From positions 1 through 7,042 of the forward strand of contig SCUQ01000474.1 in the NCBI GenBank assembly GCA_004297635.1: a stretch of DNA of 7,042 bases. Direction: 5' to 3'. The number at the start of each line of letters is the position of its first letter. Within the stretch, counting starts at the first letter, position 1. The stretch is from Rhizorhabdus sp. Its GTDB lineage: Bacteria; Pseudomonadota; Alphaproteobacteria; Sphingomonadales; Sphingomonadaceae. Both the position numbers and the translations under genes were made by a program. Below the pieces are notes generated by a model that was given only the letters and a program-made list of their open reading frames with translations, was not told where the DNA came from and ran no database searches. Shown here piece after piece: positions 1 to 5,921 of this stretch.

Positions 1-445
1 CGCCGATCGACACGCCCTTCGCCGCGGCCAGGAAGCTGTCCTTCTGGCAGATCAGCGAGCCGCCGATCTCGTCTAGCTTGATCGGCAGGATCGCGCCCGG
101 CGTGGGCGAGGCGAAGGCGACGCGCGCCTTGCCGCTGCCCTGATGGGTGAAAACCGTGGTGAACAGGCTCTCGCCGGTGATGAGGCGTTTGCCGGCGCCA
201 AGCAGCTTGCCCATGAACCCGCCATCGGCGCCGCCGCTGCCATCGCCAAACACGGTCGTCATCGTGATGCTGGCATCTTTCCATACCAGCGCGCCGGCTT
301 CCGCGACGGCGCTCTCGCCGGGATCGAGTTCGATCTCGAGGAACTGGAGTTCCTGCCCCTTGATCTCATAGTCGATGTCGTCGGCGACGCCGGGATTGCG
401 GACGTGATGCTGGGGCTGCTGCTGCCAGGGGCTTTCGAAAGGCAT
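1..445 (-). CDS. AIM24 / TIGR00266 family protein (N-terminal part, cut by window edge)
   Basis: This is the first 148 codons of a protein that continues beyond the left edge; the family is usually a little over 200 residues, so roughly the C-terminal third is missing. It begins MPFESPWQQQ, followed by a Q/H-rich stretch. A beta-rich, glycine-rich domain comes next, with IDYEIKGQELQFLEIELDPGESAVAEAGAL and then a segment like GKLLGAGKRLITGESLFTTVF. This pattern (an 'E-L-pG-ea-v-ae-GaMvy-md' type strand, then a GESLF motif) is typical of the AIM24/TIGR00266 (DUF124) family. The bacterial proteins have no settled biochemical role; the yeast namesake AIM24 acts at the mitochondrial inner membrane. 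The start is ATG at 445, with GGAG at 451-454 (read on the minus strand) five bases upstream. No signal peptide is visible, so it is probably cytoplasmic. The gene is divergent from ndk. Family assignment is confident; function is unknown. Confidence 0.88.
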   Translation of the reverse strand, partial: MPFESPWQQQPQHHVRNPGVADDIDYEIKGQELQFLEIELDPGESAVAEAGALVWKDASITMTTVFGDGSGGADGGFMGKLLGAGKRLITGESLFTTVFTHQGSGKARVAFASPTPGAILPIKLDEIGGSLICQKDSFLAAAKGVSIG

Positions 446-496
446 AAGGGCTCCGACGTTTCACCGCTCCTCGACTGGGGCGGTTGGTAAGCGGCC

Positions 497-524
497 TGAT
501 TAGCAGACTTGGTGCGTGCGCCAA
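497..524 (-). promoter_or_regulatory. Weak candidate promoter for the AIM24-family gene
   Basis: Read on the minus strand, TTGGCG (519-524) is followed after 16 bases by TAATCA (497-502). This would place a transcript start near 490 and give a leader of about 45 bases before the ATG at 445. The match to the sigma-70 consensus is modest (about 4/6 for the -35 box and 3/6 for the -10), and alphaproteobacterial -10 boxes are loose, so this is only a candidate. Confidence 0.22.
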
Positions 525-627
525 TATGACATCATCGCCGCGCCGCCCACCGCTGCGCCGCGTCGATCCAACGGGGTGGAACGGTGGCGACATCGCGTCC
601 TGCCCGGGCGATGACGTTCCGCGCGCC

Positions 628-656
628 TTGCCATCCCGCGCTGCAGCGACTAAAGG
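628..656 (+). promoter_or_regulatory. Candidate sigma-70-type promoter for ndk
   Basis: TTGCCA (628-633) matches TTGACA at five of six positions. It is followed after exactly 17 bases by TAAAGG (651-656), which matches TATAAT at only three. A start near 663 would leave a leader of about 37 bases before the ndk ATG. Spacing and position are good and the -10 box is poor. No other better-placed pair was seen in the 446-699 gap, which otherwise shows no gene or obvious structure. Confidence 0.33.
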
Positions 657-699
657 CGCGCCCATCTTCCCACGAACCATAAAATGGAGCCGCTCGGCC

Positions 700-1122
700 A
701 TGGCGACCGAACGTACTTTCTCGATCATCAAGCCCGATGCGACCCGTCGCAACCTGACGGGCGCCGTCACTGCGAAGCTGGAAGAGGCCGGCCTGCGCGT
801 CGTCGCTTCCAAGCGTATCCACATGACCAAGGAGCAGGCAGAGGGCTTCTACGCTGTCCACAAGGAGCGGCCCTTCTTCGGCGAGCTGGTCAATTTCATG
901 ATCTCCGGCCCGGTCGTGGTCCAGGTGCTCGAAGGCGAGAACGCGGTTGCGCGCAACCGCGAGGTGATGGGCGCCACCAACCCGGCGAACGCCGATGAGG
1001 GCACGATCCGCAAGACCTTCGCGGAATCGATCGAGGCCAATTCGGTCCATGGCTCCGACAGCCTCGAGAATGCCGGGATCGAGATCGCCTATTTCTTCAA
1101 GCCCGAAGAAATCGTCGGCTGA
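700..1122 (+). CDS. ndk: Nucleoside diphosphate kinase
   Basis: Transfers the gamma-phosphate of ATP to NDPs and dNDPs through a phosphohistidine intermediate, balancing cytoplasmic NTP and dNTP pools. The 140-residue product has the standard length of the family. Visible landmarks are the N-terminal [11 protein letters not shown] (nucleotide-contacting K11), the Y51/H54/R57 region, the ATNP-x-GTIR-like segment ([13 protein letters not shown], residues 92-104) and the active-site signature NSVHGSDS with catalytic H117. The ATG at 700 is chosen because homologous sequence starts there and GGAG lies at 686-689, ten bases upstream. The reading frame is open further upstream (to 484), but that part has no family resemblance. 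An ATG at 684 is in another frame. The gene is followed after one base by a GNAT acetyltransferase, so the two are probably co-transcribed. All key residues are intact. Confidence 0.98.
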   Translation: MATERTFSIIKPDATRRNLTGAVTAKLEEAGLRVVASKRIHMTKEQAEGFYAVHKERPFFGELVNFMISGPVVVQVLEGENAVARNREVMGATNPANADEGTIRKTFAESIEANSVHGSDSLENAGIEIAYFFKPEEIVG

Positions 1123-1123
1123 C

Positions 1124-1645
1124 ATGACCGGCCCCGTCATCCGACGGGCCGGACCGGAGGATGCCGCCGCGCTGGCGATGATCGGCGCGGCGACCTTCCT
1201 TGAATCCTATGCGCATATGATCCGGCTCGCCGACATGCTCCAGCATGTCGCGGCCAAGAGCGGCGCCGAAGCGTATCGCGCCTTCGCGGCTGACGCGGGC
1301 TGCGCGCTGTGGATCGCCGAACTGCCAAGCACGGCCGCGCCGGTCGGCTATGCGGTACTGACGCCGCCCGACCTGCCGATCGACACGGACGACGGCGATA
1401 TCGAGCTGCGGCGGATCTACCTCCTGTCGAAATGGCAGGGCGGGGGGCTGGGCCGGCGGCTGATCGAGGCATCGGTCGCCCATGCCCGCGCGGCCGGCAA
1501 GCGTCGCTTCCTGATCGGTGTCTATTCGGGCAATGACGGTGCGATCGGCTTCTATCGCCGAATGGGATGCGACCTGGTGGGCAGGCGGCGCTTTCAGGTG
1601 GGCGACGCGGTGTTCGACGACCTGATCTTCGGGATGGAGCTCTGA
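1124..1645 (+). CDS. GNAT-family N-acetyltransferase
   Basis: A 173-residue protein of the Gcn5-related acetyltransferase superfamily, which moves an acetyl group from acetyl-CoA to an amine. It opens with the usual beta1 strand (VIRRAGPEDAAALAMIGAATF, residues 5-25). The acetyl-CoA pyrophosphate loop follows an LRRIYLL strand: WQGGGLGRRL, residues 104-113, fits the Q/R-x-x-G-x-G/A motif. The motif B region is YSGNDGAIGFYRRMGC, residues 134-149, with the typical Asn and the F-Y-R/K-x-x-G-F/C pattern. The substrate cannot be told from sequence; small molecules or the N-termini of proteins are both possible. The ATG is one base after the ndk stop (TGAcATG), and no strong Shine-Dalgarno is seen, so translation may depend on ribosomes finishing ndk. 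The gene is convergent with the MmcQ/YjbR gene; the 62-base gap between them contains no clear terminator hairpin. Confidence 0.93.
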   Translation: MTGPVIRRAGPEDAAALAMIGAATFLESYAHMIRLADMLQHVAAKSGAEAYRAFAADAGCALWIAELPSTAAPVGYAVLTPPDLPIDTDDGDIELRRIYLLSKWQGGGLGRRLIEASVAHARAAGKRRFLIGVYSGNDGAIGFYRRMGCDLVGRRRFQVGDAVFDDLIFGMEL

Positions 1646-1707
1646 CCGCCGGCGCCGTGGCCTTGATCCGACGTCTGGGTGTTGGCCCTTCGTCCGATGA
1701 TGTCCGG

Positions 1708-2088
1708 TCAGAATTCCATCATCGCCGCCAATTTCGCCGGCGCGGCCATCCGCCAGCTTTCCCGCAGGCGATGCTCGACTTGATCCCAATCCGTATCGGG
1801 CTGGTCCAGCCTGATGCCCACCCAGCCCGAAGGGCCGAGATAGGGCGGCTTGAAATAGATATCCGGATCGAGATCGATCAGCATCTCCTGCTCCTCGATC
1901 CCGCTGGTCTTGACCAGGACGGCGGTGCGGTCGTCGCCATGATGATCATGCCAGAAATAGGCGAACATTCGCTTGTCGGCGACCCGCCAGCAGGGCGATC
2001 CGTGCGATATCTTCTCTTCGACCTGCGGCAGCGCCGATGCCAGCTTGCCAACCCGCGCATGGACGGCCTTCGGATCGTCGGACGCCAT
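1708..2088 (-). CDS. MmcQ/YjbR family (DUF419) protein
   Basis: A 126-residue protein, the normal size for the MmcQ/YjbR family, which has a CyaY-like alpha/beta fold and is suspected to bind DNA. Family landmarks are an N-terminal helix ending ALPQVEEKISHGSPCWRV (residues 19-36, the 'HG-P-x-F/W-R-V' motif), KRMFAYF, a central AVLVKTS strand, PPYLGPSGWVGIRLD and a C-terminal helix with SWRMAAPAKLAA (the 'AP-K' ending). No enzymatic activity is established for this family. The ATG at 2088 overlaps the upstream gene's TGA by one base (TGATG). A good ribosome site, AAGGGG (2097-2102 on the minus strand), lies eight bases before it, so it can be translated both by coupling and independently. It is the last gene of the purM-purN unit. 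The frame stays open to 2373, but that extension is inside the upstream gene and is not coding. Confidence 0.88.
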   Translation of the reverse strand: MASDDPKAVHARVGKLASALPQVEEKISHGSPCWRVADKRMFAYFWHDHHGDDRTAVLVKTSGIEEQEMLIDLDPDIYFKPPYLGPSGWVGIRLDQPDTDWDQVEHRLRESWRMAAPAKLAAMMEF

Positions 2089-2711
2089 CACTTCATCCCC
2101 TTGTGGCGGGCTTTCCACAGCGCGTCGAGCCGCGCGCCCGCCATCTCCGGAGGTGATCGCCCGATCAGCGAGATGCCGCGCAGCCTGAGCGAGGTTCCGC
2201 CGAGAAAGCTGCTGCTGACGCCATAGCCGACATCGTACAACGTCACATCCTCCGCGACCTCGCCGTCGACGGTGAAACGGGTGGTGATCGCGACAGGCAC
2301 GCGCGCGTCGCCGCGTGGCTTCTCCTCTTCGCCGGCGGCGCGGCGGGCCTTCTTCAGCCCGTCCTCGAACCAACTGGCCTCGATGCGGGGATCGGTGCTG
2401 TCGACCGGATCGAGGCCCAGCGCCTTCGGGAAAGCGATGGTCTGGCCCTGGATAACCTGGTTGCCGGTGGCTTCGAGGGCGAGCCGGTCGCCATCCTTCT
2501 CGACACTGGAGCGCAGCACGAGGCTGCGCGCCTTGATGTTCGCGGCGCGGCTTTCGGCGTTGTGCGTCTCCTCGCTATGGCGGCGCTCGCTATAGTTGTT
2601 CCACAAGGTGAGTCCCGAGATCACCAGCGCGGAAACACCCAGTATTTCGGCCAGGGTGAGCCATCGTAACCTGCGGCGCCGTTCGGCGGCCTCGACGCTT
2701 TCGTCAGCCAT
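2088..2711 (-). CDS. Conserved-looking hypothetical protein with one N-terminal membrane segment
   Basis: I do not recognise a named family. The 207-residue product has an acidic, then arginine-rich N-terminus (R11-R14, R16), followed by one hydrophobic segment at about residues 18-37 (LTLAEILGVSALVISGLTLW). A mostly polar domain of about 170 residues follows. By the positive-inside rule the N-terminus would be cytoplasmic and the rest periplasmic, although R43/R44 just after the segment weaken that call. The C-terminal domain has beta-like stretches (VPVAITTRFTVDGEVAEDVTLYDVGYGV) and ends ALWKARHKGMK. The start overlaps the end of purN by eight bases (ATGGCTGA contains both signals), and only a weak AGG lies upstream, so translation is probably coupled to purN. 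Its stop overlaps the ATG of the MmcQ/YjbR gene. Base composition and codon use look like the neighbours, which supports a real resident gene. Confidence 0.82.
   Translation of the reverse strand: MADESVEAAERRRRLRWLTLAEILGVSALVISGLTLWNNYSERRHSEETHNAESRAANIKARSLVLRSSVEKDGDRLALEATGNQVIQGQTIAFPKALGLDPVDSTDPRIEASWFEDGLKKARRAAGEEEKPRGDARVPVAITTRFTVDGEVAEDVTLYDVGYGVSSSFLGGTSLRLRGISLIGRSPPEMAGARLDALWKARHKGMK
2097..2102 (-). promoter_or_regulatory. Ribosome binding site of the MmcQ/YjbR gene
   Basis: AAGGGG on the minus strand, eight bases upstream of the ATG at 2088. It lies inside the last codons of the upstream hypothetical gene and fixes the start at 2088 rather than at the much earlier in-frame positions. 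Confidence 0.7.
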
Positions 2712-3279
2712 GCCTGCGGATATAGGACGCCAGCGCCTCGGGATAAAGACGGTGCTCCTCGGTCAGCACCCGATCGGCCAGGCTTTCGGCGGTATCGCCG
2801 GGCAGGATCGGCACGCGCGCCTGCGCGATCACCTCCCCATCGTCGAGTTCGGCGGTGACGAGATGCACCGAGCAGCCGCCTTCCGCATCGCCCGCTGCGA
2901 TCGCCCGGCCATGGGTATCGAGCCCCTTGTAGAGCGGCAGCAGCGAGGGATGGATATTGACCATATGGCCCGCCCATCCGGCGACGAAGCCGGGGCTCAA
3001 TATCCGCATATAGCCTGCCAGCGCGACATAGCGGGCCCCCGCCCGGCGCAGTTCGGCATCGATGATCGCATCGAAATCCTCCCGGCTCAGCCCCTTATGA
3101 CTGTGCGCGAAGGTGGTGATGCCGGCGGCGCGGGCGGTGGCAAGGCCGGCGGCTTCGGGCTTGTTCGACGCGACCAGCACGACTTCATAGGGGCAGTCGT
3201 CGCTGCGCGCGGCATCGATCAGCGCGGCCATGTTGCTGCCGCGACCCGAAATCAGGATGGCGAGGGGGGCTTTGGTCAT
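2704..3279 (-). CDS. purN: Phosphoribosylglycinamide formyltransferase (GART), PurN type
   Basis: Transfers a formyl group from 10-formyltetrahydrofolate to glycinamide ribonucleotide, giving FGAR, the third step of de novo purine synthesis. The 191-residue product begins with the phosphate-binding SGRGSN motif (residues 11-16). It carries LAGYMRILSP (residues 87-96), then VNIHPSLLP with N108 and H110, and SVHLVTAELDDGEVI with H139 and D146. N108, H110 and D146 correspond to the E. coli catalytic triad N106, H108 and D144. The ATG at 3279 is preferred because GGGAG lies ten bases upstream. An in-frame ATG at 3300 would add MRGSLCK, has no ribosome site of its own and lies inside a palindromic repeat. 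The stop overlaps the next gene by eight bases. purM lies 126 bases upstream, and the palindrome fills most of that gap. Confidence 0.97.
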   Translation of the reverse strand: MTKAPLAILISGRGSNMAALIDAARSDDCPYEVVLVASNKPEAAGLATARAAGITTFAHSHKGLSREDFDAIIDAELRRAGARYVALAGYMRILSPGFVAGWAGHMVNIHPSLLPLYKGLDTHGRAIAAGDAEGGCSVHLVTAELDDGEVIAQARVPILPGDTAESLADRVLTEEHRLYPEALASYIRRHG

Positions 3280-3289
3280 CTTACACAAA

Positions 3290-3294
3290 CTCCC
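3290..3294 (-). promoter_or_regulatory. Ribosome binding site of purN, overlapping the base of a hairpin
   Basis: GGGAG on the minus strand, ten bases before the purN ATG. Its first two G residues (3294, 3293) are also the outermost paired bases of the palindrome at 3293-3393, so the site lies exactly at the foot of that hairpin in the mRNA. Confidence 0.65.
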
Positions 3295-3393
3295 GCGCAT
3301 CCTGAGGAGCCATTGAGCCTGGCGAAATAGCGTCTCGAAGGATGCTTCGAGATGCGCCTTCGCCTTCGCTCAGTCGCTCCTCAGGATGAGCGG
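3293..3393. repeat. Palindromic repeat, copy 1 (purM-purN gap)
   Basis: An imperfect palindrome of about 101 bases that can fold nearly end to end. The outer stem is ATCCTGAGGAGC (3299-3310) against GCTCCTCAGGAT (3376-3387), 12 perfect pairs. It is extended outward by five more pairs and one mismatch to 3293/3393. Middle stems are TGAGC/GCTCA (3314-3318/3368-3372) and GCGAA/TTCGC (3322-3326/3359-3363). The terminal stem is GCGTCTCGAAG/CTTCGAGATGC (3330-3340/3345-3355), with one G-U pair and a GATG loop. A second copy in the same orientation is at 4520-4622. It resembles the short intergenic palindromes common in alphaproteobacterial genomes; that resemblance is from memory. It is not a convincing terminator, because no long T run follows on either strand. 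Confidence 0.92.
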
Positions 3394-3405
3394 TCGAGAA
3401 CATTC

Positions 3406-4503
3406 CTATCCCAGATGCGTCGCCGACCAGGCGCCGCGCGCGCTCCAGGTCTCGTCGCCGCCCTTCACGGTGCAGCCCTTCTCGCCGGCCTCGATCCTGC
3501 CGACGGTCAGCACGGTTTCACCGGCTTCGGCCAGCGCCTGCGTCACCGTCGCGACATCGGCTTGGTCGACGACCACTGCCATGCCGACCCCGCAGTTGAA
3601 GGTGCGCGCCATCTCCTCGGGCTCGATATGCCCCTGCGCCTGGAGGAAGGCCATCAGCCGGGGTTGTTCCCAGCCATCGGCATCGACATGGGCGTGGAGG
3701 CCATCGCGGAGCACGCGCGGGATATTTTCGAGCAGGCCGCCGCCGGTGATGTGCGCCATCGCCTTGACCTTGCCGGCGCGGACCAGCGGCAGCAGCGATT
3801 TCACATAGATGCGGGTAGGCTCCATCAGCGCGTCGATCAGCAGCACGTCCTGATCGAACAGGGCGGGGCGATCGAGCTTCCAGCCCTTATCGGCAGCGAG
3901 GCGCCGGACCAGCGAATAGCCGTTGGAATGAACCCCGGAGGAGGCAAGGCCGAGGATGACGTCGCCCGCCGCCAGCCTGTCGCCGGTCAGCTGCTCGCCG
4001 CGCTCGACCGCGCCGACGCAGAAGCCGGCAAGGTCATAGTCGCCATCGGCATACATGCCCGGCATTTCGGCGGTCTCGCCGCCGATCAGCGCACATCCGG
4101 CCTGCTTGCAGCCCTCCGCGATCCCGGCGATCACCCGCTCGGCAACGCCATTGTCGAGCCGGCCGGTGGCGAAATAATCGAGGAAAAAGAGCGGCTCGGC
4201 GCCCTGTACGATCAGATCGTTGGCGCACATCGCGACCAGATCGATTCCGACGCCGTCATGCCGGCCGCTGTCGATCGCGAGCTTCAACTTGGTGCCGACG
4301 CCATCATTCGCAGCGACGAGGAGCGGATCCTTATAGCCTGCCGCCTTTGGATCGAAAAAGCCGCCGAACCCGCCCAGATCGGCATCGGCGCCCGGGCGAC
4401 GGGTCGATTTGGCGAGCGGACCGATCGCCCTGACGAGCGCATTGCCCGCCGCGATCGAGACGCCGGCCTTGGCGTAGGTATAGGATTCCGGGGTATCGCT
4501 CAT
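3406..4503 (-). CDS. purM: Phosphoribosylformylglycinamidine cyclo-ligase (AIR synthetase)
   Basis: Converts FGAM and ATP to aminoimidazole ribonucleotide (AIR), the fifth step of de novo purine synthesis. The 365-residue protein follows the PurM family along its whole length: [17 protein letters not shown] near the N-terminus (residues 8-24), and the glycine-rich ATP-site loop [11 protein letters not shown] (residues 66-76). These are followed by [25 protein letters not shown] (residues 86-110), [11 protein letters not shown] (residues 141-151), [22 protein letters not shown] [27 protein letters not shown] and TFNCGVGM. It is about 20 residues longer than the E. coli enzyme, mainly through a C-terminal tail (after GCTVKGG) that may be lineage-specific. 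The ATG at 4503 has an excellent ribosome site, GGAGG at 4511-4515. The frame continues upstream to 4662, but that stretch is the palindromic repeat and not protein-like. purM heads the minus-strand unit. Confidence 0.98.
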   Translation of the reverse strand: MSDTPESYTYAKAGVSIAAGNALVRAIGPLAKSTRRPGADADLGGFGGFFDPKAAGYKDPLLVAANDGVGTKLKLAIDSGRHDGVGIDLVAMCANDLIVQGAEPLFFLDYFATGRLDNGVAERVIAGIAEGCKQAGCALIGGETAEMPGMYADGDYDLAGFCVGAVERGEQLTGDRLAAGDVILGLASSGVHSNGYSLVRRLAADKGWKLDRPALFDQDVLLIDALMEPTRIYVKSLLPLVRAGKVKAMAHITGGGLLENIPRVLRDGLHAHVDADGWEQPRLMAFLQAQGHIEPEEMARTFNCGVGMAVVVDQADVATVTQALAEAGETVLTVGRIEAGEKGCTVKGGDETWSARGAWSATHLG

Positions 4504-4510
4504 TGTATTC

Positions 4511-4515
4511 CCTCC
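4511..4515 (-). promoter_or_regulatory. Strong ribosome binding site of purM
   Basis: GGAGG (followed by a further G) on the minus strand, seven bases before the ATG at 4503. It begins only four bases after the 3' end of the upstream palindrome as read in the transcript, and it decides the purM start. Confidence 0.85.
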
Positions 4516-4519
4516 AAAC

Positions 4520-4622
4520 CCGCTCATCCTGAGGAGCCATTGAGCGACGTTGAAATCCATATCGAAGGGCGCGCTTCGAGATGGATATCCGCCGTCGCTC
4601 GGCCCCTCCTCAGGATGAACGG
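4520..4622. repeat. Palindromic repeat, copy 2 (upstream of purM)
   Basis: A 103-base relative of the copy at 3293-3393, in the same orientation. The outer stem is ATCCTGAGGAG (4526-4536) against CTCCTCAGGAT (4606-4616), extended outward by five pairs and one mismatch to 4520/4622. The middle stem is GAGCGACG/CGTCGCTC (4542-4549/4593-4600). The terminal stem is TCCATATCGAAG/CTTCGAGATGGA (4556-4567/4574-4585), with one mismatch and a GGCGCG loop. The outer arm and the TCGAAG/CTTCGA core match copy 1, while the middle and the base of the terminal stem differ in sequence yet still pair. It occupies about half of the divergent space between purM and the DUF2066 gene. Confidence 0.92.
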
Positions 4623-4703
4623 TGGGGCTGATAGAAATTGATGCAGGAGCCCCTAACCACATCGTACTTGGATTTCCACGGCCAAGTCGCCAAAAGGCAC
4701 TTC
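4623..4703. promoter_or_regulatory. Divergent promoter space between purM and the DUF2066-hdaA-ppk1 unit
   Basis: Only about 80 bases remain here for promoters of both divergent units, if the repeat is transcribed leader. On the minus strand TATCAG (4628-4633) matches four of six positions of a -10 box. The sequence 17 bases before it, TTAGGG (4651-4656), is a poor -35. This would start the purM transcript close to the foot of the repeat. No good plus-strand promoter was recognised. An ATG at 4641 opens the DUF2066 frame, so part of this stretch could instead be coding. Confidence 0.25.
4692..4697 (+). promoter_or_regulatory. Ribosome binding site supporting the GTG start of the DUF2066 gene
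   Basis: AAAAGG lies six bases before the GTG at 4704. It supports this start over the in-frame ATG at 4641, which has no comparable site and would put an unusually long polar leader before the signal peptide. Confidence 0.55.
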
Positions 4704-5921
4704 GTGACTGTCATCGACCGACTTTTCCGCCCCGTGCCGATTTCGATCCTGTGCGTCGTCCTGTTCGCCGCCGGACTCGCCTTCGCGCAGCTGGAACGGC
4801 CCGATGACCGGGGCGTCGCGCCGATCGACGGCTCGGGCAGCTATGAGGTCAGCGGTGTCCATGTCGATGTCGCCGCGCGCAATGCCGATCAGGCGCGCAA
4901 CGGCGGCTGGCGCGAGGCACAGCGCAAGGGCTGGAAGATGCTGTGGGCGCGGGTGAACGGAAAACCGGTCGAAAATGCGCCCGGCCTGCCCGATTCGACG
5001 CTGGATTCGATCAGTGGCGGCATCGTCGTCGAAAAGGAGCAGATCGGCCCCAACCGCTATATCGCGACGCTGGGCGTGCTGTTCGATCGCGCCCGCGCCG
5101 GAGAACTGCTGGGGGTGAAGGGGGCGATGCGGCGGTCGGCGCCGATGCTCGTCATCCCGGTACAGTGGAGTGGTGCCACACCGATCAGCTTCGAGCGGCG
5201 GACCGAATGGCAGAAGGCTTGGGCGCGCTTCCGGTCGGGCAACAGCCCGATCGATTATGTCCGCGTGTCGGGTACGGGCGCCGATCCGGTGCTGCTCAAC
5301 GCCGCGCAGAGCCGGCGGCCGGGGCGGGGCTGGTGGCGGATGCTGCTCGACCAATATGGCGCCGCCGACATCGTGGTTCCGGAGGTCACACTGTTCCGGC
5401 AATGGCCCGGCGGCCCCGTGATCGGCAAATTCGTCGCGCGTCACGGCCCGGATGGGGCGGTCATCGACAGCTTCACCCTGACCGCCGAAAATGCCGATGC
5501 CATGCCTGCCATGCTCGATCGCGGTGTCGACAGGATCGACCGGTCCTACACGAGGGCGCTGCAGGAAGGCGCCTTCCGCGCCGACAAGTCCCTCGTCATC
5601 GAAACGCCCGCCGAAGAGGTGCCGATCGACGATGTGCTCGCCGAGATCGCGTCCGCGGCAACCGCGACGATCACCGTCCAGGCCGATACGCCCGATGCCG
5701 CCACGCTGCGCAGCACGGAGGGCGCCCTGCGCGGCATGACCGGTGTCACCGGCGTGCAGACCGGCAGCCTGGCGCTCGGTGGCGTTTCCGTCTTTCGGAT
5801 AAGCTTCTCGGGGCCACCGGCCGCGTTCCGCGAAGCGCTGGCGGCGCGCGGCTGGCAGGTCGAGGATGCGGCCGGTGGCCTGCGCATCCGGCGCGGCGGC
5901 GTTACCCCACCCGCGCAATGA
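4704..5921 (+). CDS. Secreted DUF2066-type protein with C-terminal ferredoxin-like region
   Basis: A 405-residue protein with a clear signal peptide. A short n-region (residues 1-12, with R6 and R9) is followed by a hydrophobic core, [16 protein letters not shown], with likely cleavage after A28 (A-F-A before Q29). The mature protein should be periplasmic; there is no lipobox. The [35 protein letters not shown] stretch and the later [13 protein letters not shown] region resemble DUF2066 proteins, whose function is unknown. Residues from about 318 to 400 ([21 protein letters not shown] through GWQVED) look like a beta-alpha-beta-beta-alpha-beta, heavy-metal-associated-like fold without a CxxC metal site. 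The GTG start at 4704 is chosen from the AAAAGG site and the signal peptide; ATG 4641 is the alternative. The stop overlaps the next ATG (ATGA), so it is translationally coupled to the HdaA-like gene. Confidence 0.82.
   Translation: MTVIDRLFRPVPISILCVVLFAAGLAFAQLERPDDRGVAPIDGSGSYEVSGVHVDVAARNADQARNGGWREAQRKGWKMLWARVNGKPVENAPGLPDSTLDSISGGIVVEKEQIGPNRYIATLGVLFDRARAGELLGVKGAMRRSAPMLVIPVQWSGATPISFERRTEWQKAWARFRSGNSPIDYVRVSGTGADPVLLNAAQSRRPGRGWWRMLLDQYGAADIVVPEVTLFRQWPGGPVIGKFVARHGPDGAVIDSFTLTAENADAMPAMLDRGVDRIDRSYTRALQEGAFRADKSLVIETPAEEVPIDDVLAEIASAATATITVQADTPDAATLRSTEGALRGMTGVTGVQTGSLALGGVSVFRISFSGPPAAFREALAARGWQVEDAAGGLRIRRGGVTPPAQ

Noticed and set aside
529..618. Complementary TCATCGCC and GGCGATGA in the ndk leader region as a possible riboswitch or hairpin.
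   Set aside because: The arms are only eight bases and about 65 bases apart, with no supporting structure between them; this is expected by chance in GC-rich sequence.
484..699. Possible N-terminal extension of Ndk from an upstream start.
   Set aside because: The family N-terminus ([11 protein letters not shown]) starts just after the ATG at 700, the product there has the standard 140 residues, and the upstream translation is not protein-like.
1646..1707. Bidirectional terminator between the convergent acetyltransferase and MmcQ/YjbR genes.
   Set aside because: Only short, imperfect complementarity is visible, and no T run follows on either strand.
3264..3269. Six-G run near the start of purN as a slippage switch.
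   Set aside because: Six G residues are common by chance in DNA of this composition, and purN is needed for core metabolism. There is no further sign of variation.
3280..3300. Upstream in-frame ATG (3300) for purN.
   Set aside because: It falls within the palindromic repeat, has no ribosome site, and would place the real GGGAG inside the coding region.
3352..4641. Long plus-strand open frame (about 429 codons) opposite purM.
   Set aside because: It is an antisense shadow of a fully conserved purM in GC-rich DNA; its translation is low-complexity and has no recognisable domain, and it runs through both palindromic repeats.
4943..5917. Open extension upstream of the HdaA-like start, making a 532-codon frame.
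   Set aside because: This part overlaps the DUF2066 coding frame, and its translation is arginine-rich noise. The clamp-binding motif expected at the N-terminus begins right after the ATG at 5918.
4653..5918. Long minus-strand open frame opposite the DUF2066 gene.
   Set aside because: Its translation is rich in H, R, D and G as expected from reverse reading of GC-rich codons. The plus strand has a signal peptide and recognisable family sequence.
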